From assembly GCA_947649495.1 (NCBI GenBank), contig CANSRU010000008.1, positions 56,949-120,948 on the forward strand: a DNA stretch of 64,000 bases. Reading direction: 5' to 3'. The position numbers and the translations under genes are program-made. Of this stretch, positions 19,925 through 29,200 are shown piece by piece. Below the pieces are notes generated by a model. The model saw only the letters and a list, made by a program, of their open reading frames with translations. It was not told the DNA's origin and ran no database searches. The stretch's first letter is position 1; each line of letters starts with the position of its first letter. Source of the stretch: an uncultured Porphyromonadaceae bacterium. Lineage in GTDB: Bacteria; Bacteroidota; Bacteroidia; Bacteroidales; Muribaculaceae.

Positions 19925-20443
19925 ATGTCAGGACAACACTTTCTCCGGTTCGTCAGGTTACTGTTACCGATAAGCCTGTGCAGCATGATTATGCCGGCAT
20001 GCGAATCGATAGATTCCAACCGCATACCGCCATATCCCGTGCGGATATATTTCACGGCCATAGGCCAGTGGGAGCTCTACGGCGTGGCCGGTGCCGGACA
20101 ATACAACTCCTTCATCAAAAGCGAGCGGAAGCCACAGGGATTCCCCTACAAGGCTGCCGAGGAGACCGGATTCGGAGGCGTATTGCTGATGAAAGACCCC
20201 AATGGCGACCTCAAGGCCTACGACCTTGCATGTCCGGTGGAAGCGAAGCGCGATGTCAGGATATATGTCGACACTGAAAGCCCCGTAGCAGTTGCCCGCT
20301 GCCCGAAATGCAACAGCACCTACGACATCTACAGCTACGGCGGTCCTCTATCAGGCGAGGCTCACGACAAGCACTATGGCCTGCAGCGCTACAACGCCCG
20401 GATAGAAAACACTCCGGGGAGATATGCCTCCGTAACAAACTGA
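19925..20443 (+). CDS. Rieske-fold lipoprotein lacking the usual His ligands
   Basis: A 172-residue predicted lipoprotein (signal ending in MPAC, lipidated Cys about residue 26). The later part has the Rieske domain order: DLACPVE, then ARCPKCNSTYDI, then a GGPLSGEA loop like the GGP segment of Rieske proteins. The canonical CxH...CxxH ligands are not present; one CP and one CPKC are seen instead, so the cluster would be absent or bound differently. A role in envelope electron transfer is possible but unproven. It ends 129 bp before tRNA-Leu. Confidence 0.6.
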   Translation: MSGQHFLRFVRLLLPISLCSMIMPACESIDSNRIPPYPVRIYFTAIGQWELYGVAGAGQYNSFIKSERKPQGFPYKAAEETGFGGVLLMKDPNGDLKAYDLACPVEAKRDVRIYVDTESPVAVARCPKCNSTYDIYSYGGPLSGEAHDKHYGLQRYNARIENTPGRYASVTN

Positions 20444-20503
20444 CGCCCCTGCCTGCGTCACCTTCAATGCGGAACGAAAGTAAAAAAATGTGCGTGGCAG
20501 ATG

Positions 20504-20534
20504 TTGCACAGACCGAAACTAAGTGTTACCTTTG
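20504..20534 (+). promoter_or_regulatory. Promoter for tRNA-Leu
   Basis: TTG at 20504-20506 and TACCTTTG at 20527-20534 with 20 bp between them, 38 bp upstream of the tRNA. Confidence 0.7.
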
Positions 20535-20572
20535 CAACGCATTTTAACGTCCTATAGCACGTGAAAACGGCT

Positions 20573-20656
20573 GCTCGAATGGTGGAATGGTAGACACGAA
20601 GGACTTAAAATCCTTTGGCCATTGCGGCTGTGTGGGTTCGAGTCCCACTTCGAGTA
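20573..20656 (+). tRNA. tRNA-Leu(UAA)
   Basis: An 84-nt cloverleaf with a long variable arm. The acceptor arms GCTCGAA (20573-20579) and TTCGAGT (20649-20655) pair with one G-T. The anticodon stem AAGGA/TCCTT encloses loop CTTAAAA with anticodon TAA at 20606-20608, decoding UUA. The T-arm GTGGGTTCGAGTCCCAC is canonical. The discriminator is A at 20656; CCA is not encoded. Confidence 0.95.
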
Positions 20657-20660
20657 CATG

Positions 20661-20688
20661 AAAAAGGTTCGCTTACGCGAACCTTTTT
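20661..20688 (+). terminator. Terminator of tRNA-Leu
   Basis: A perfect 12-bp stem (20661-20672 with 20677-20688) around a TTAC loop, its 3' arm ending in five T, immediately after the tRNA. Confidence 0.85.
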
Positions 20689-20713
20689 CATTATATAGCA
20701 TCCACCCACGATA

Positions 20714-21400
20714 TCATAGATAGTACTGGCGCAGCAGATTCATCCGGTCGTCGACCTCAAACACCCACGGACGCCCGGTGGGAATCTCCACATCGACAAT
20801 CTCCGTGGCTGTCAGATGCTGTAGCATCATGGCCAGTCCGCGCAGACTGTTGCCGTGCGCAGCCACAAGGACCGTGTCGGCGCTCCTGAGCGATGGAACT
20901 ATAAACTCCTCCCAGCAGCAACGCACACGCCCTATGGTGTCCTGCAACGATTCAGAAAGGGGAAGCTCATCGGCCGACAGCGCGGCATAGCGCGGATCAT
21001 TGCCCGGATAGCGGGGGTCGTCGGGAGTGAGAAGCGGAGGAAGCACATCGAAACTGCGGCGCCATATATGCACCTGTTCCTCCCCATACTTCTTTGCGGT
21101 CTCGGCTTTGTTCAATCCCTGCAGGGCGCCGTAGTGGCGCTCGTTGAGATGCCAGTCCTTTACCACCGGAACCCAATCGCGCTCCATCTCCTGAGCAGCG
21201 ATCTGCAATGTGTGGATGGCACGGCGCAGGTAGGATGTGAAATAATAGTCGGGAGCTATTCCGGCCTTTTTCATAAGGCGTCCGGCAATCCGCGCCTCCT
21301 CCATACCCTTGTCTGTAAGCTCCACATCAGTCCACCCGGTGAACCTGTTCTCAAGATTCCACTGGCTCTGACCATGTCGCAGCAACACTATTCTCTTCAT
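20714..21400 (-). CDS. gpmA: 2,3-bisphosphoglycerate-dependent phosphoglycerate mutase
   Basis: Interconverts 3- and 2-phosphoglycerate in glycolysis and gluconeogenesis using a phosphohistidine. The 228 residues match the short dPGM form. The active-site motif LRHGQSQWN holds the phosphorylated His at residue 9; ERHYGALQGLNK and the second catalytic His in VAAHGNSLR are conserved. It starts 10 bp after a DUF3332 gene and may end the minus-strand run from cdsA. Confidence 0.95.
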   Translation of the reverse strand: MKRIVLLRHGQSQWNLENRFTGWTDVELTDKGMEEARIAGRLMKKAGIAPDYYFTSYLRRAIHTLQIAAQEMERDWVPVVKDWHLNERHYGALQGLNKAETAKKYGEEQVHIWRRSFDVLPPLLTPDDPRYPGNDPRYAALSADELPLSESLQDTIGRVRCCWEEFIVPSLRSADTVLVAAHGNSLRGLAMMLQHLTATEIVDVEIPTGRPWVFEVDDRMNLLRQYYL

Positions 21401-21410
21401 AGCTCCGGGA

Positions 21411-21959
21411 TTATTTCATGGCAAACATGCCACTACCTGAAACAGCCTGCTGATAAGCCCATACACCATCCTGCGACATCTCGACAACCATGCGGCTGCC
21501 ATCGGCGGTGGGAAGTGACACATGGGTGTCGTCCACAAATGTCATAAGCTCGTAGGTATTGCCGTCGGCCGTAACACTCCATGCCTGATCAGCCTCATCG
21601 AAGTCAAGACGGACCACACTGCCGTCGTTCTCGCTCGTTATGGTGTAGCCCTTGCCGTCGCAGTCCACCAGATAGCGGCCATCCTTACCGTCAATCACAC
21701 TGCGGCCCTGAGCAACAGGATTGGAACCGCTCCAGAACTCGATGGAGTTAAGCACGAGCACATCGGCAAGAGCCGACACTTCGTAGACCGGCAGAATCCA
21801 GAATGCAAAGAACACAAGCTCATTGACAAACTTGTTGCCAACCTGCCTGTTCCACGAAAGCAACTTATTGGTAAGTGCAAAACTTCCTATACACGAGGTA
21901 GCCACCATCGAGCAGCACAGCACCATGGCCACACCTACACTCAGATACTTTTTTTTCAT
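21411..21959 (-). CDS. DUF3332 lipoprotein, copy A
   Basis: A 182-residue predicted lipoprotein (signal ending in VATSC) of the DUF3332 family, function unknown. A second hydrophobic segment (FVNELVFFAFWILPVYEVSALADVLVL, split here for length as FVNELVFFAFW and the following helix) suggests partial membrane embedding. It is a near-copy of the gene at 22099-22641: a 212-bp stretch (21565-21776) is identical between them. The C-terminal end differs, this copy having a longer tail. It is close upstream of gpmA (10 bp). Confidence 0.82.
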   Translation of the reverse strand: MKKKYLSVGVAMVLCCSMVATSCIGSFALTNKLLSWNRQVGNKFVNELVFFAFWILPVYEVSALADVLVLNSIEFWSGSNPVAQGRSVIDGKDGRYLVDCDGKGYTITSENDGSVVRLDFDEADQAWSVTADGNTYELMTFVDDTHVSLPTADGSRMVVEMSQDGVWAYQQAVSGSGMFAMK

Positions 21960-22049
21960 AAGATGATTGTGTTATTGTTGTAATTGATAAACAGCTGAAA
22001 TAATACAGGGCGCAACGGCATCGCGCCACACAACTTGATAACACAGACG

Positions 22050-22072
22050 GGGGCGCCATTGTTTGGCGCCCC
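22050..22072. terminator. Hairpin between the two DUF3332 genes
   Basis: A perfect 9-bp stem GGGGCGCCA/TGGCGCCCC around a 5-nt loop. There is no clear T-run on the minus strand, so it may be an attenuator or a partial terminator. Confidence 0.45.
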
Positions 22073-22098
22073 TGTTATTAAATATGTCTGTCTACTTA

Positions 22099-22641
22099 TT
22101 ATTTCATGGCATAAGCCGGCATTGCAGCCTGCTGATAAGCCCATACACCATCCTGCGACATCTCGACAACCATACGGCCGCCATCGGCGGTGGGAAGCGA
22201 CACATGGGTATCGTCCACAAATGTCATAAGCTCGTAGGTATTGCCATCGGCCGTAACACTCCATGCCTGATCAGCCTCATCGAAGTCAAGACGGACCACA
22301 CTGCCGTCGTTCTCGCTCGTTATGGTGTAGCCCTTGCCGTCGCAGTCCACCAGATAGCGGCCATCCTTACCGTCAATCACACTGCGGCCCTGAGCAACAG
22401 GATTGGAACCGCTCCAGAACTCGATGGAGTTAAGCACGAGCACATCGGCAAGAGCCGATACCTCATAGACAGGGAGAATCCAGAATGCAAAGAACACAAG
22501 CTCATTGACAAACTTGCTGCCCACCTGCTTGTTCCACGAAAGCAGTTTATTGGTAAGGGCAAAACTTCCTATACACGATGTGCACAGCATCGAACCGCAC
22601 AGCACCATGGCCACAGCCACGCTCACATACTTTTTCTTCAT
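22099..22641 (-). CDS. DUF3332 lipoprotein, copy B
   Basis: A 180-residue predicted lipoprotein (signal ending in LCTSC) of family DUF3332, tandem duplicate of the gene at 21411-21959. The middle of the two genes is identical at the DNA level over 212 bp (22247-22458 here), with scattered, mostly silent changes elsewhere, implying recent duplication or gene conversion. It starts 35 bp downstream of the MltF-like gene. Function unknown. Confidence 0.82.
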   Translation of the reverse strand: MKKKYVSVAVAMVLCGSMLCTSCIGSFALTNKLLSWNKQVGSKFVNELVFFAFWILPVYEVSALADVLVLNSIEFWSGSNPVAQGRSVIDGKDGRYLVDCDGKGYTITSENDGSVVRLDFDEADQAWSVTADGNTYELMTFVDDTHVSLPTADGGRMVVEMSQDGVWAYQQAAMPAYAMK

Positions 22642-22676
22642 ATATACATTAAATTTATTGGTTATTTCATAAATGG

Positions 22677-24095
22677 TTATTTGGGCACTTTACGCAAAGC
22701 CTTCTCATAGCAGGCATAAACGGTATTGACATATTCGTAGGTTTGTCTGCCACGGAAATACCCATACCGGCACACCGGGTCGTTATAGTATTCCGGTTTG
22801 GACTTCAAAAGCAGCACCTCGTTGACCGAGCCATTCCATTTCTGGGAATCGTAACCGAGCTTCTTGGCAAGGGCTATGGCATCGAGCACATGGGCTATAC
22901 CCGAATTGTAGGACGCTATGACAAACTTCTTGCGTTCCTCGGCATCCTTGACATGAGCCGAAAGAGAGCGGTCTATATCCTTTACCACCCGGGCTGCCGT
23001 GGCGATGCTCACCTCATTGTCAGTCATCTTATCAAGCGGCACCCCATAGGCTCTTGCCGTGGAGGGCATAAGCTGCATAATGCCTCTTGCCCCGGCCCAC
23101 GACACCTGTGTCGAGTCGAACCGGCTCTCTGCAAATCCCATGGAGGCGAGCAAGCGCCAGTCCCAGCCTATGGTCGAGGCGTAGTGCCTGAACAGTGCGT
23201 CGAACCTCGACATCCGGCCTCCAGGGAAGTCAAGAAGAGCCAACGGTCCGGCCTGCTGCACCTTGCTCAGCTCGTAATAGCGTTTAAGCAAAGCTGCCTG
23301 CGTACGGCGCGGCTGCTCCTCGTGGGCCCATGTGTTGATGGAATCAGCCAGCCATGGCGTGGCCGGAGAGACTCCCCATGCCGCACGCTGGGCAAAGCTC
23401 ACCTCCAGCGTAATATCAAGATCATTGTAATATGTCTTATTTATACGGGCTATATCACTGTCTACCACCGTTAGCGGTATCTCTCCTTCCGACACCATTG
23501 CTATCAGGTCCTCGGTTATGAGCGTGTCGCGGTCAATAGGCTTCACTATTATACCACCGCCGAGTTCCTCGTTAAGATTATTGAGGCGATAGTGATATTT
23601 CGAGTCCTTCTCCACATACACTTCGCGGCCCACAAGCTGCGTCACATCTGATATCCGCTTATCCTTAGTGGTTTTCGGCTGCACGAGGACCTGACGTGTC
23701 ACCGACTCCACCCCACAGGGCAGAATATGCTCCAGATATTCGGCCGTCACCGGAACCTCGTAGGCTATGATATCAACCATGCCTGAATCGAGCATGGCCA
23801 CTGCAGCCGAAAGGCTCGGTGCTATCTCCAGTTCAAGCGCCAGCTTCTTATCTGAGGCAAAACGGCTCACCATGTCGTAATCATAACCCATCTCCGTATC
23901 GCGATACGTAAAATAGGAAGTGGGGCTATACAGGGTAACCACCCTCAACGTGTCGGGCAATGGCATTCCCGCCGACATAACGGAATCGGCCTCGGCTGCT
24001 TCTCCCCTACCCGAGGATGAGCAACCCGACAGACAACCACATAATGCCACCACGCTTATAAACGATGATAGTATGGCAACCCACAGTAGCCTCAT
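22677..24095 (-). CDS. MltF-like membrane-bound lytic transglycosylase
   Basis: Cleaves peptidoglycan glycan strands to 1,6-anhydro ends. The N-terminal half (about residues 55-260) is a periplasmic substrate-binding-protein domain and the C-terminal half an SLT domain with GFAESRFDSTQVS, where E323 is the catalytic Glu, and GARGIMQLMPSTA. The leader ends in cysteines consistent with a lipoprotein. Start: the Met at 24095 (MRLLWVAIL) leads straight into the signal; the ATG at 24128 would overlap purM by 11 bp and add a polar extension, so it is less likely. Order SBP-SLT matches MltF. Confidence 0.88.
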   Translation of the reverse strand: MRLLWVAILSSFISVVALCGCLSGCSSSGRGEAAEADSVMSAGMPLPDTLRVVTLYSPTSYFTYRDTEMGYDYDMVSRFASDKKLALELEIAPSLSAAVAMLDSGMVDIIAYEVPVTAEYLEHILPCGVESVTRQVLVQPKTTKDKRISDVTQLVGREVYVEKDSKYHYRLNNLNEELGGGIIVKPIDRDTLITEDLIAMVSEGEIPLTVVDSDIARINKTYYNDLDITLEVSFAQRAAWGVSPATPWLADSINTWAHEEQPRRTQAALLKRYYELSKVQQAGPLALLDFPGGRMSRFDALFRHYASTIGWDWRLLASMGFAESRFDSTQVSWAGARGIMQLMPSTARAYGVPLDKMTDNEVSIATAARVVKDIDRSLSAHVKDAEERKKFVIASYNSGIAHVLDAIALAKKLGYDSQKWNGSVNEVLLLKSKPEYYNDPVCRYGYFRGRQTYEYVNTVYACYEKALRKVPK

Positions 24096-24117
24096 AGGCG
24101 CGCTATCGATACGGCTG

Positions 24118-25284
24118 TTAATATTCAAAAACGCCCTTATCGCTCTTTATTGTAAGACGATTGGACGGAGCGTCCTCCACACGTCCCACTATCTGGGCAT
24201 CGATACCGAAGCTGCGTGAAATCTCGATGACGCGGGTAGCATGTTCGGGAGCGAGGTATATCTCCATGCGGTGACCCATATTGAACACCTTGTACATCTC
24301 GGCCCAGTCAGTGCCCGACTGCTTCTGTATCAATTCAAACAGCGGCGGAACCGGAAAAAGATTGTCTTTCACCACATGTTTGTTCTCGACAAAGTGCATC
24401 ACCTTGGTCTGCGCACCTCCGGAGCAATGCACCATACCATGGATAGCGGGGCGCATCTCATCCAGAAGAGCCTTTATCACCGGAGCGTATGTGCGTGTGG
24501 GCGACAGTACCAGCTTTCCGGCATCGAGCGGTGTCCCGTCTACAGCATCGGTAAGATGCATGGCTCCTGAATAGACAAGATCGGACGGAACGGCTCCATC
24601 GAAACTTTCAGGATACTTCTCGGCAAGATATTTTGCAAACACATCGTGACGTGCCGATGTCAGACCATTGCTGCCCATTCCGCCATTGTAGGATGATTCG
24701 TATGTGGCCTGGCCAGATGATGACAGACCCACGATTACATCACCGGCTGCAATGTTGGCATTATCAACCACATCAGCACGCTTCATACGGCAGGTAACAG
24801 TGCTGTCAACTATTATGGTACGCACCAGATCGCCCACATCGGCAGTCTCGCCACCGGTGCTGTAGGCATTCACCCCGAGCGAGCGTAACGATGCCAGCAA
24901 CTCCTCGGTGCCATTGATTATGGCCGAAATCACCTCGCCGGGAATCAGAAGTTTGTTACGGCCTATAGTAGAGCTGACAAGAATATTGTCAGTAGCTCCG
25001 ACGCAAAGCAGGTCGTCGATATTCATTATAAGAGCATCCTGCGCTATACCTTTCCACACGCTGAGGTCGCCTGTCTCGCGCCAATAAAGATAGGCGAGCG
25101 ATGATTTTGTACCGGCACCGTCGGCATGCATTATATTGCAATATTCGGCATCACCACCGAGAATATCGGGTATTATCTTACAGAAAGCCTTGGGATATAA
25201 TCCCTTGTCAACATTTTTAATCGCATTGTGCACATCCTCTTTCGAGGCCGAGACACCACGCAGATTGTATCTTTGGTCACTCAT
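24118..25284 (-). CDS. purM: Phosphoribosylformylglycinamidine cyclo-ligase
   Basis: AIR synthetase of purine synthesis, which closes the imidazole ring using ATP. The 388 residues are slightly longer than the roughly 345 of E. coli PurM, as in the Bacteroidota form. Seen: HADGAGTKSSLAYLYW and DDLLCVGATDN near the N-terminus, the GGETADVGDLV segment, and HCSGGAQTKVMHFV near residue 292. It sits between cdsA (16-bp gap) and the transglycosylase, so the three are probably co-transcribed. Confidence 0.93.
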   Translation of the reverse strand: MSDQRYNLRGVSASKEDVHNAIKNVDKGLYPKAFCKIIPDILGGDAEYCNIMHADGAGTKSSLAYLYWRETGDLSVWKGIAQDALIMNIDDLLCVGATDNILVSSTIGRNKLLIPGEVISAIINGTEELLASLRSLGVNAYSTGGETADVGDLVRTIIVDSTVTCRMKRADVVDNANIAAGDVIVGLSSSGQATYESSYNGGMGSNGLTSARHDVFAKYLAEKYPESFDGAVPSDLVYSGAMHLTDAVDGTPLDAGKLVLSPTRTYAPVIKALLDEMRPAIHGMVHCSGGAQTKVMHFVENKHVVKDNLFPVPPLFELIQKQSGTDWAEMYKVFNMGHRMEIYLAPEHATRVIEISRSFGIDAQIVGRVEDAPSNRLTIKSDKGVFEY

Positions 25285-25300
25285 TGCAAAAAATATATTT

Positions 25301-26140
25301 TTAGCTGAAACAAACTATTACAAATTCTATCAAAATGGCAAAAGGAACCACGAACAGCAACGAATCAATGCGGTCGAGGATACCTCCATGACCCGGCATT
25401 ATATTTCCACTGTCCTTAACTCCGGCCGTACGTTTGATCATCGATTCGAAAAGGTCGCCCCATGTGGCGGCAACACAGGTCACAAGGCCGAGAAGCGCGA
25501 GAGTCCACACGGTCTGACCCTGAAACGAGGCGGGAAACAGAAAGTAAGCGCCGACAGCGGCAGCGACACAGAACACTATGCCTCCCACAAATCCCTCCCA
25601 TGATTTTTTAGGGGACAGACGCGGGAAGAGCCTGTGGCGTCCGATTGCCGAACCTACAAGAAATGCCCCGGTGTCGTTGAGCCATATCATAACGAAAAGC
25701 AGCAGAATGAAAGCTGCCCCACCATAATAATAGGCCATAGAGGCCATAGCGAGCGGCCCGGCCACATATACCACCGACATTATCGAGCTTGCAATGTGGC
25801 GCACCGGATTCTCCTCGCGGGAATAAAGTTGTGCCACCGGACGCAGAAGTATGAAAAATACCACCAACGCACCGGGAACTATTATGGCCCATGTGAAATT
25901 GAGCACACTGGCCAACAGAGGCCACAAAGTCACCGACAGACCGGTAAGCACATCAATCACCGCCATTGCCGGACATCTGAAGAATCCATAACCGGCAAGA
26001 CGCAGAAACTCGATGATGCCGAGCGCGGCAAATACGGCACACAGAATAGGAAAAGCCCATTCACCACCAAAAAGCACTGAGCATACCACCAAGGCTACAT
26101 ACACGGCTCCCGACAGGGCTCGCACTACCAATTTTTTCAT
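25301..26140 (-). CDS. cdsA: Phosphatidate cytidylyltransferase
   Basis: Makes CDP-diacylglycerol from phosphatidate and CTP, feeding phospholipid synthesis in the inner membrane. 279 residues with about seven hydrophobic helices. The family signature is complete near the C-terminus: S-M-I-K-R-T-A-G-V-K-D then MPGHGGILDRIDS. It begins the minus-strand run cdsA-purM-mltF; no clear promoter box was found in the 135 bp upstream. Confidence 0.93.
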   Translation of the reverse strand: MKKLVVRALSGAVYVALVVCSVLFGGEWAFPILCAVFAALGIIEFLRLAGYGFFRCPAMAVIDVLTGLSVTLWPLLASVLNFTWAIIVPGALVVFFILLRPVAQLYSREENPVRHIASSIMSVVYVAGPLAMASMAYYYGGAAFILLLFVMIWLNDTGAFLVGSAIGRHRLFPRLSPKKSWEGFVGGIVFCVAAAVGAYFLFPASFQGQTVWTLALLGLVTCVAATWGDLFESMIKRTAGVKDSGNIMPGHGGILDRIDSLLFVVPFAILIEFVIVCFS

Positions 26141-26165
26141 ATCAAAATCATATTGAAAACGTTAA

Positions 26166-26203
26166 CGCGCCGCCATGAGCCTCATTTTGCCCATGGCAGC
26201 GCG
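26166..26203 (-). terminator. Hairpin after the TPR gene
   Basis: Arms CGCGC plus GCCATG pair with CATGGC plus GCGCG (one mismatch), downstream of the minus-strand TPR gene, with T-rich sequence following on that strand. Confidence 0.5.
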
Positions 26204-26275
26204 TATGTGTAACGGTCAGAAAGAGTCGCAACAAACGCCAAATCCGTTTATTCGGCCTTTATAACCCATATCTGA

Positions 26276-27886
26276 TTACTGCTGCTGTTGTTCCTCTTCG
26301 GCAGCAGGTGCGGGATTCAGTTCCTTGTACTTTTCGAAATATGCGTCTGACTTCTCCTTGTCTATGTCGTTGTAGTAGTTGGCGAGCACAGCATATCCGG
26401 CTGTATAGTAGGATTTGTATTTATCCTTGTTGTCGGGGTTGGCATCAAGACACTCAAGCATCTTCTGATAAGCAGCGGCTGCATCGGCATCCATCTTGTC
26501 GTCGTTGAGAGTGTAGTAAAGCTGACCCTTGTAATAGAACAGCGAAGGATTGTCGGGCACTTTCTCTATGGCCATGTCGATATATTTCAGACCCTCCTTG
26601 GCGGCATCGATACGTTCGGGAGTACCTTTTTCAAGTGTACGGGCATAAGAGGCGTAACGGCGTGCCATGCTGAAGAGGTCGTTGACAGAACCGTTGCCGA
26701 GGTCGAGATATTTCTTCATAACCTCCACAGCCTGTGCTTCCTGACCTGCTCGGTCGTAAACAGCGCTGAGTTTGGGAAGAAGGTCGGCACGGTCGGGATT
26801 GAGTTCGATGGCTTTCTCATATATGGCCACAGCCTCTGGAGCCTTGCCGTTCTGGCTGAGAGCGTCGGCATAGAGGGAATAGTCGTTGGCAATGAGGTTG
26901 GCACCGGGATATTCAAAGAGCTTGCGGCCCACCTCCTCAGCGGCATTCCAGTCCTTGAGAGCGGTATAGTCGAGCATGAGAATACGGTACATGGGGTAAA
27001 CTGAAGAATCCTCATTGAGAATCTTGTTGGCCCATTCGATGGACTTCAGGTACTCGCCTGCCGAGTAAAGAAGACCGGCATAACGCTGCTCGTCGCGACG
27101 GAAGTGGTTGGGGTTCTGTACATATTTCTCGTACATTTTCCATGCACTACCCATCTGGCTGTTGTCGTAGTATTTCTCAGCAAGTTCGCGCTGTGCGAGA
27201 CCCGAGTCGGGGGCGCGGTCGTAGAATTCCTTCAACTTATCGATAGCGTATGAGGGATTCACGCGGAAATAGGTGTTGGCATACTTCACATAAGCCTCGC
27301 GGTTAACCACGTTCTTCTCCTGGTCCTGACCGATAGCCATCTCGTAAAGACCTGCGGCTTCACCGGGATCGTTCTTGGCTACCATATCGGCCTTGAGCAC
27401 ATATACGGCTGCTTCGGTATATTTCGATTCCTTCTCAGCTTTCTTAATCAGTTTGTCGATATCCTTTGCATAAGCCACAGGATCAACATTCCAGTAAGCA
27501 CGTGCCACAGCCACCATTACGGCAGTGTTTTTCTTATCGGCCTTCATGGCTGTGTCGAAAAGTTTGCCGGCCTCGCCTTTGTTACCATCCTTCAAAGCTA
27601 CTTCGCCAAGACCTATATAGTTATATGCGTATGAAGGGTTGACCTCGATACCCTTGTTGAAGTTGGCCTTTGCAGATGCAAGATTACCTTCCTGGAAATC
27701 GATATTGCCCAAGTAATAATACGACACAGCTTTATCTGTCGAAGCGTCGTTGAGAGTATTGCCAAGGATTATTTTGGCCTCTTCCATACGGCCGGCATTG
27801 AAGTTGTCAACACCATCCTGATATCCCTGTGCTCCGGCAACCAAAGAGGCTCCGAGCATGAGAGAAAACATAAATCTTTGTTTCAT
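26276..27886 (-). CDS. Periplasmic TPR repeat protein
   Basis: A 536-residue exported protein (signal MKQRFMFSLMLGASLVAGAQG) composed of TPR repeats across its length, including clear units such as DKAVSYYYLGNIDFQEGNLASA. It ends in an acidic/Gln-rich tail. In many Bacteroidota a TPR protein of this size lies beside a PstS-like lipoprotein and TonB-ExbD genes; here the first is present and the TonB genes are not in the window. The role is likely scaffolding in the envelope (inference). Confidence 0.82.
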   Translation of the reverse strand: MKQRFMFSLMLGASLVAGAQGYQDGVDNFNAGRMEEAKIILGNTLNDASTDKAVSYYYLGNIDFQEGNLASAKANFNKGIEVNPSYAYNYIGLGEVALKDGNKGEAGKLFDTAMKADKKNTAVMVAVARAYWNVDPVAYAKDIDKLIKKAEKESKYTEAAVYVLKADMVAKNDPGEAAGLYEMAIGQDQEKNVVNREAYVKYANTYFRVNPSYAIDKLKEFYDRAPDSGLAQRELAEKYYDNSQMGSAWKMYEKYVQNPNHFRRDEQRYAGLLYSAGEYLKSIEWANKILNEDSSVYPMYRILMLDYTALKDWNAAEEVGRKLFEYPGANLIANDYSLYADALSQNGKAPEAVAIYEKAIELNPDRADLLPKLSAVYDRAGQEAQAVEVMKKYLDLGNGSVNDLFSMARRYASYARTLEKGTPERIDAAKEGLKYIDMAIEKVPDNPSLFYYKGQLYYTLNDDKMDADAAAAYQKMLECLDANPDNKDKYKSYYTAGYAVLANYYNDIDKEKSDAYFEKYKELNPAPAAEEEQQQQ

Positions 27887-27963
27887 GACAATGGTTTATT
27901 AATTTTTTTCGATGATTATATTATATGTATTATTGCTATATTATTGAAATCAGTGCCATAGGT

Positions 27964-28947
27964 TTAATTCACGCTCACCATGCGCGGCTGCACCACCTTG
28001 GGAAGTATGCCTGTCATCTGCATTATCTTCTGGCCTTTGAAGCCGGTTACGAAGGAATAGAAACCGTGGGAAATACTGCCGGGCGCACCGGTCGATATCA
28101 TATATATCTGACGGTAAAGCGGGTATTCACCTGTATATATATAATATTGGTATGGCTTGTAAGCCGTAACCTGCCCGTCGGCACGCACCTTGAGCACCTT
28201 TATCTTGGAATTGAACGAGAGATCGGTGGTGTCGTTACGCTCCACTGCCTCGGCCAGCTCCTGACGGTTCAATTCACGTCCCTGCATATCGTCGGTAATC
28301 CAGCTGACGCCTATCACTCCTATGGCATTTTTGTTTGACGCTACGGCATCGAACACAGCTGCCGGAGTTTTCTGGGCATACACATTCGGACCGAGCTGAG
28401 CGCCTGCGAGCAAAGAATCGCGCATATAGTGAACCGTCGACGAACCCTGATGGTCAAACACCACAGATATATCGCCGAGCTTGCCCTTGTTGGGAACCAG
28501 TTCATCCCACCGGGTGAACTTTCCGGTGAGGATATCCACAATCTCCTTGCGGTCTATAATCTCCATCGGGTTCTCGGGATTGACTATCAATGCCACAGCA
28601 TCGACCGCTATCTGCGACTGGCGCACTATCTTCTTTTTCGATTTCAGATAAGCTATCTCCTTCTCATTAAGCGGGCGGGTGGTGATGGCCATTTTGGTCG
28701 ACATGTTTATAATCGAGTCGATAGCGGCATGCTCGTCCACATAATATGGCATTATGCTTGCCTCGGGATAGATGTACTCAAACACATCTATCTCCTGCGA
28801 CATGATGTTTTCAAACGTGGCATCGCATGCTATGGTGGCGATACCTGAGGTCTGTGTGCTCTCCACTTTCTTTCCGCACGATGTGGCGGCAACAGCGAGC
28901 AGCCCGACACCGGCCATGGATAAAATATGCCTTATATTCATATTCAA
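27964..28947 (-). CDS. PstS-like phosphate-binding lipoprotein
   Basis: A 327-residue periplasmic substrate-binding protein of the PstS/PBP superfamily with a lipoprotein signal (VAATSC). Residues from about 33 carry ACDATFENIMSQEI and the DEHAAIDSIIN segment; STVHYMRD and ATRP/NEKE-like motifs resemble the phosphate-binding family. In Bacteroidota this type is commonly linked to TonB-energised transport and TPR proteins and not to a complete PstCAB transporter; no permease or ATPase genes are adjacent here. Ligand not proven. Confidence 0.8.
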   Translation of the reverse strand: MNMNIRHILSMAGVGLLAVAATSCGKKVESTQTSGIATIACDATFENIMSQEIDVFEYIYPEASIMPYYVDEHAAIDSIINMSTKMAITTRPLNEKEIAYLKSKKKIVRQSQIAVDAVALIVNPENPMEIIDRKEIVDILTGKFTRWDELVPNKGKLGDISVVFDHQGSSTVHYMRDSLLAGAQLGPNVYAQKTPAAVFDAVASNKNAIGVIGVSWITDDMQGRELNRQELAEAVERNDTTDLSFNSKIKVLKVRADGQVTAYKPYQYYIYTGEYPLYRQIYMISTGAPGSISHGFYSFVTGFKGQKIMQMTGILPKVVQPRMVSVN

Positions 28948-28963
28948 CGGGCGACTACGGTGG

Positions 28964-29200
28964 TTAATAACGTGTTGTGATATCCGGGTCTATGCCTTTG
29001 AACTGCCGGTAAGCACGCCAGAATCCATAGACTATGAACAGCACGCCGCCTACCCAACGGAGCCATGCCCATGAGCCGGTAAAGTCAAAATAGTTGAGCA
29101 TAAGCAGCACGCCCATGCCGATATACACTATTATCATTATCACGCCAAACACATTTCGCATTACCTGTGGGGTGCTTGATGTCTTTTTCTGATTATCCAT
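28964..29200 (-). CDS. Small membrane protein of unknown function
   Basis: A 78-residue protein starting at MDNQKKT (the ATG at 29200; a farther ATG at 29227 gives 9 more residues and lacks a good ribosome site). Two hydrophobic helices are seen (about VFGVIMIIVYIGMGVLLML and WLRWVGGVLFIVYGFW). It is 16 bp upstream of the PstS-like gene on the same strand, so likely co-transcribed. Function unknown. Confidence 0.72.
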   Translation of the reverse strand: MDNQKKTSSTPQVMRNVFGVIMIIVYIGMGVLLMLNYFDFTGSWAWLRWVGGVLFIVYGFWRAYRQFKGIDPDITTRY

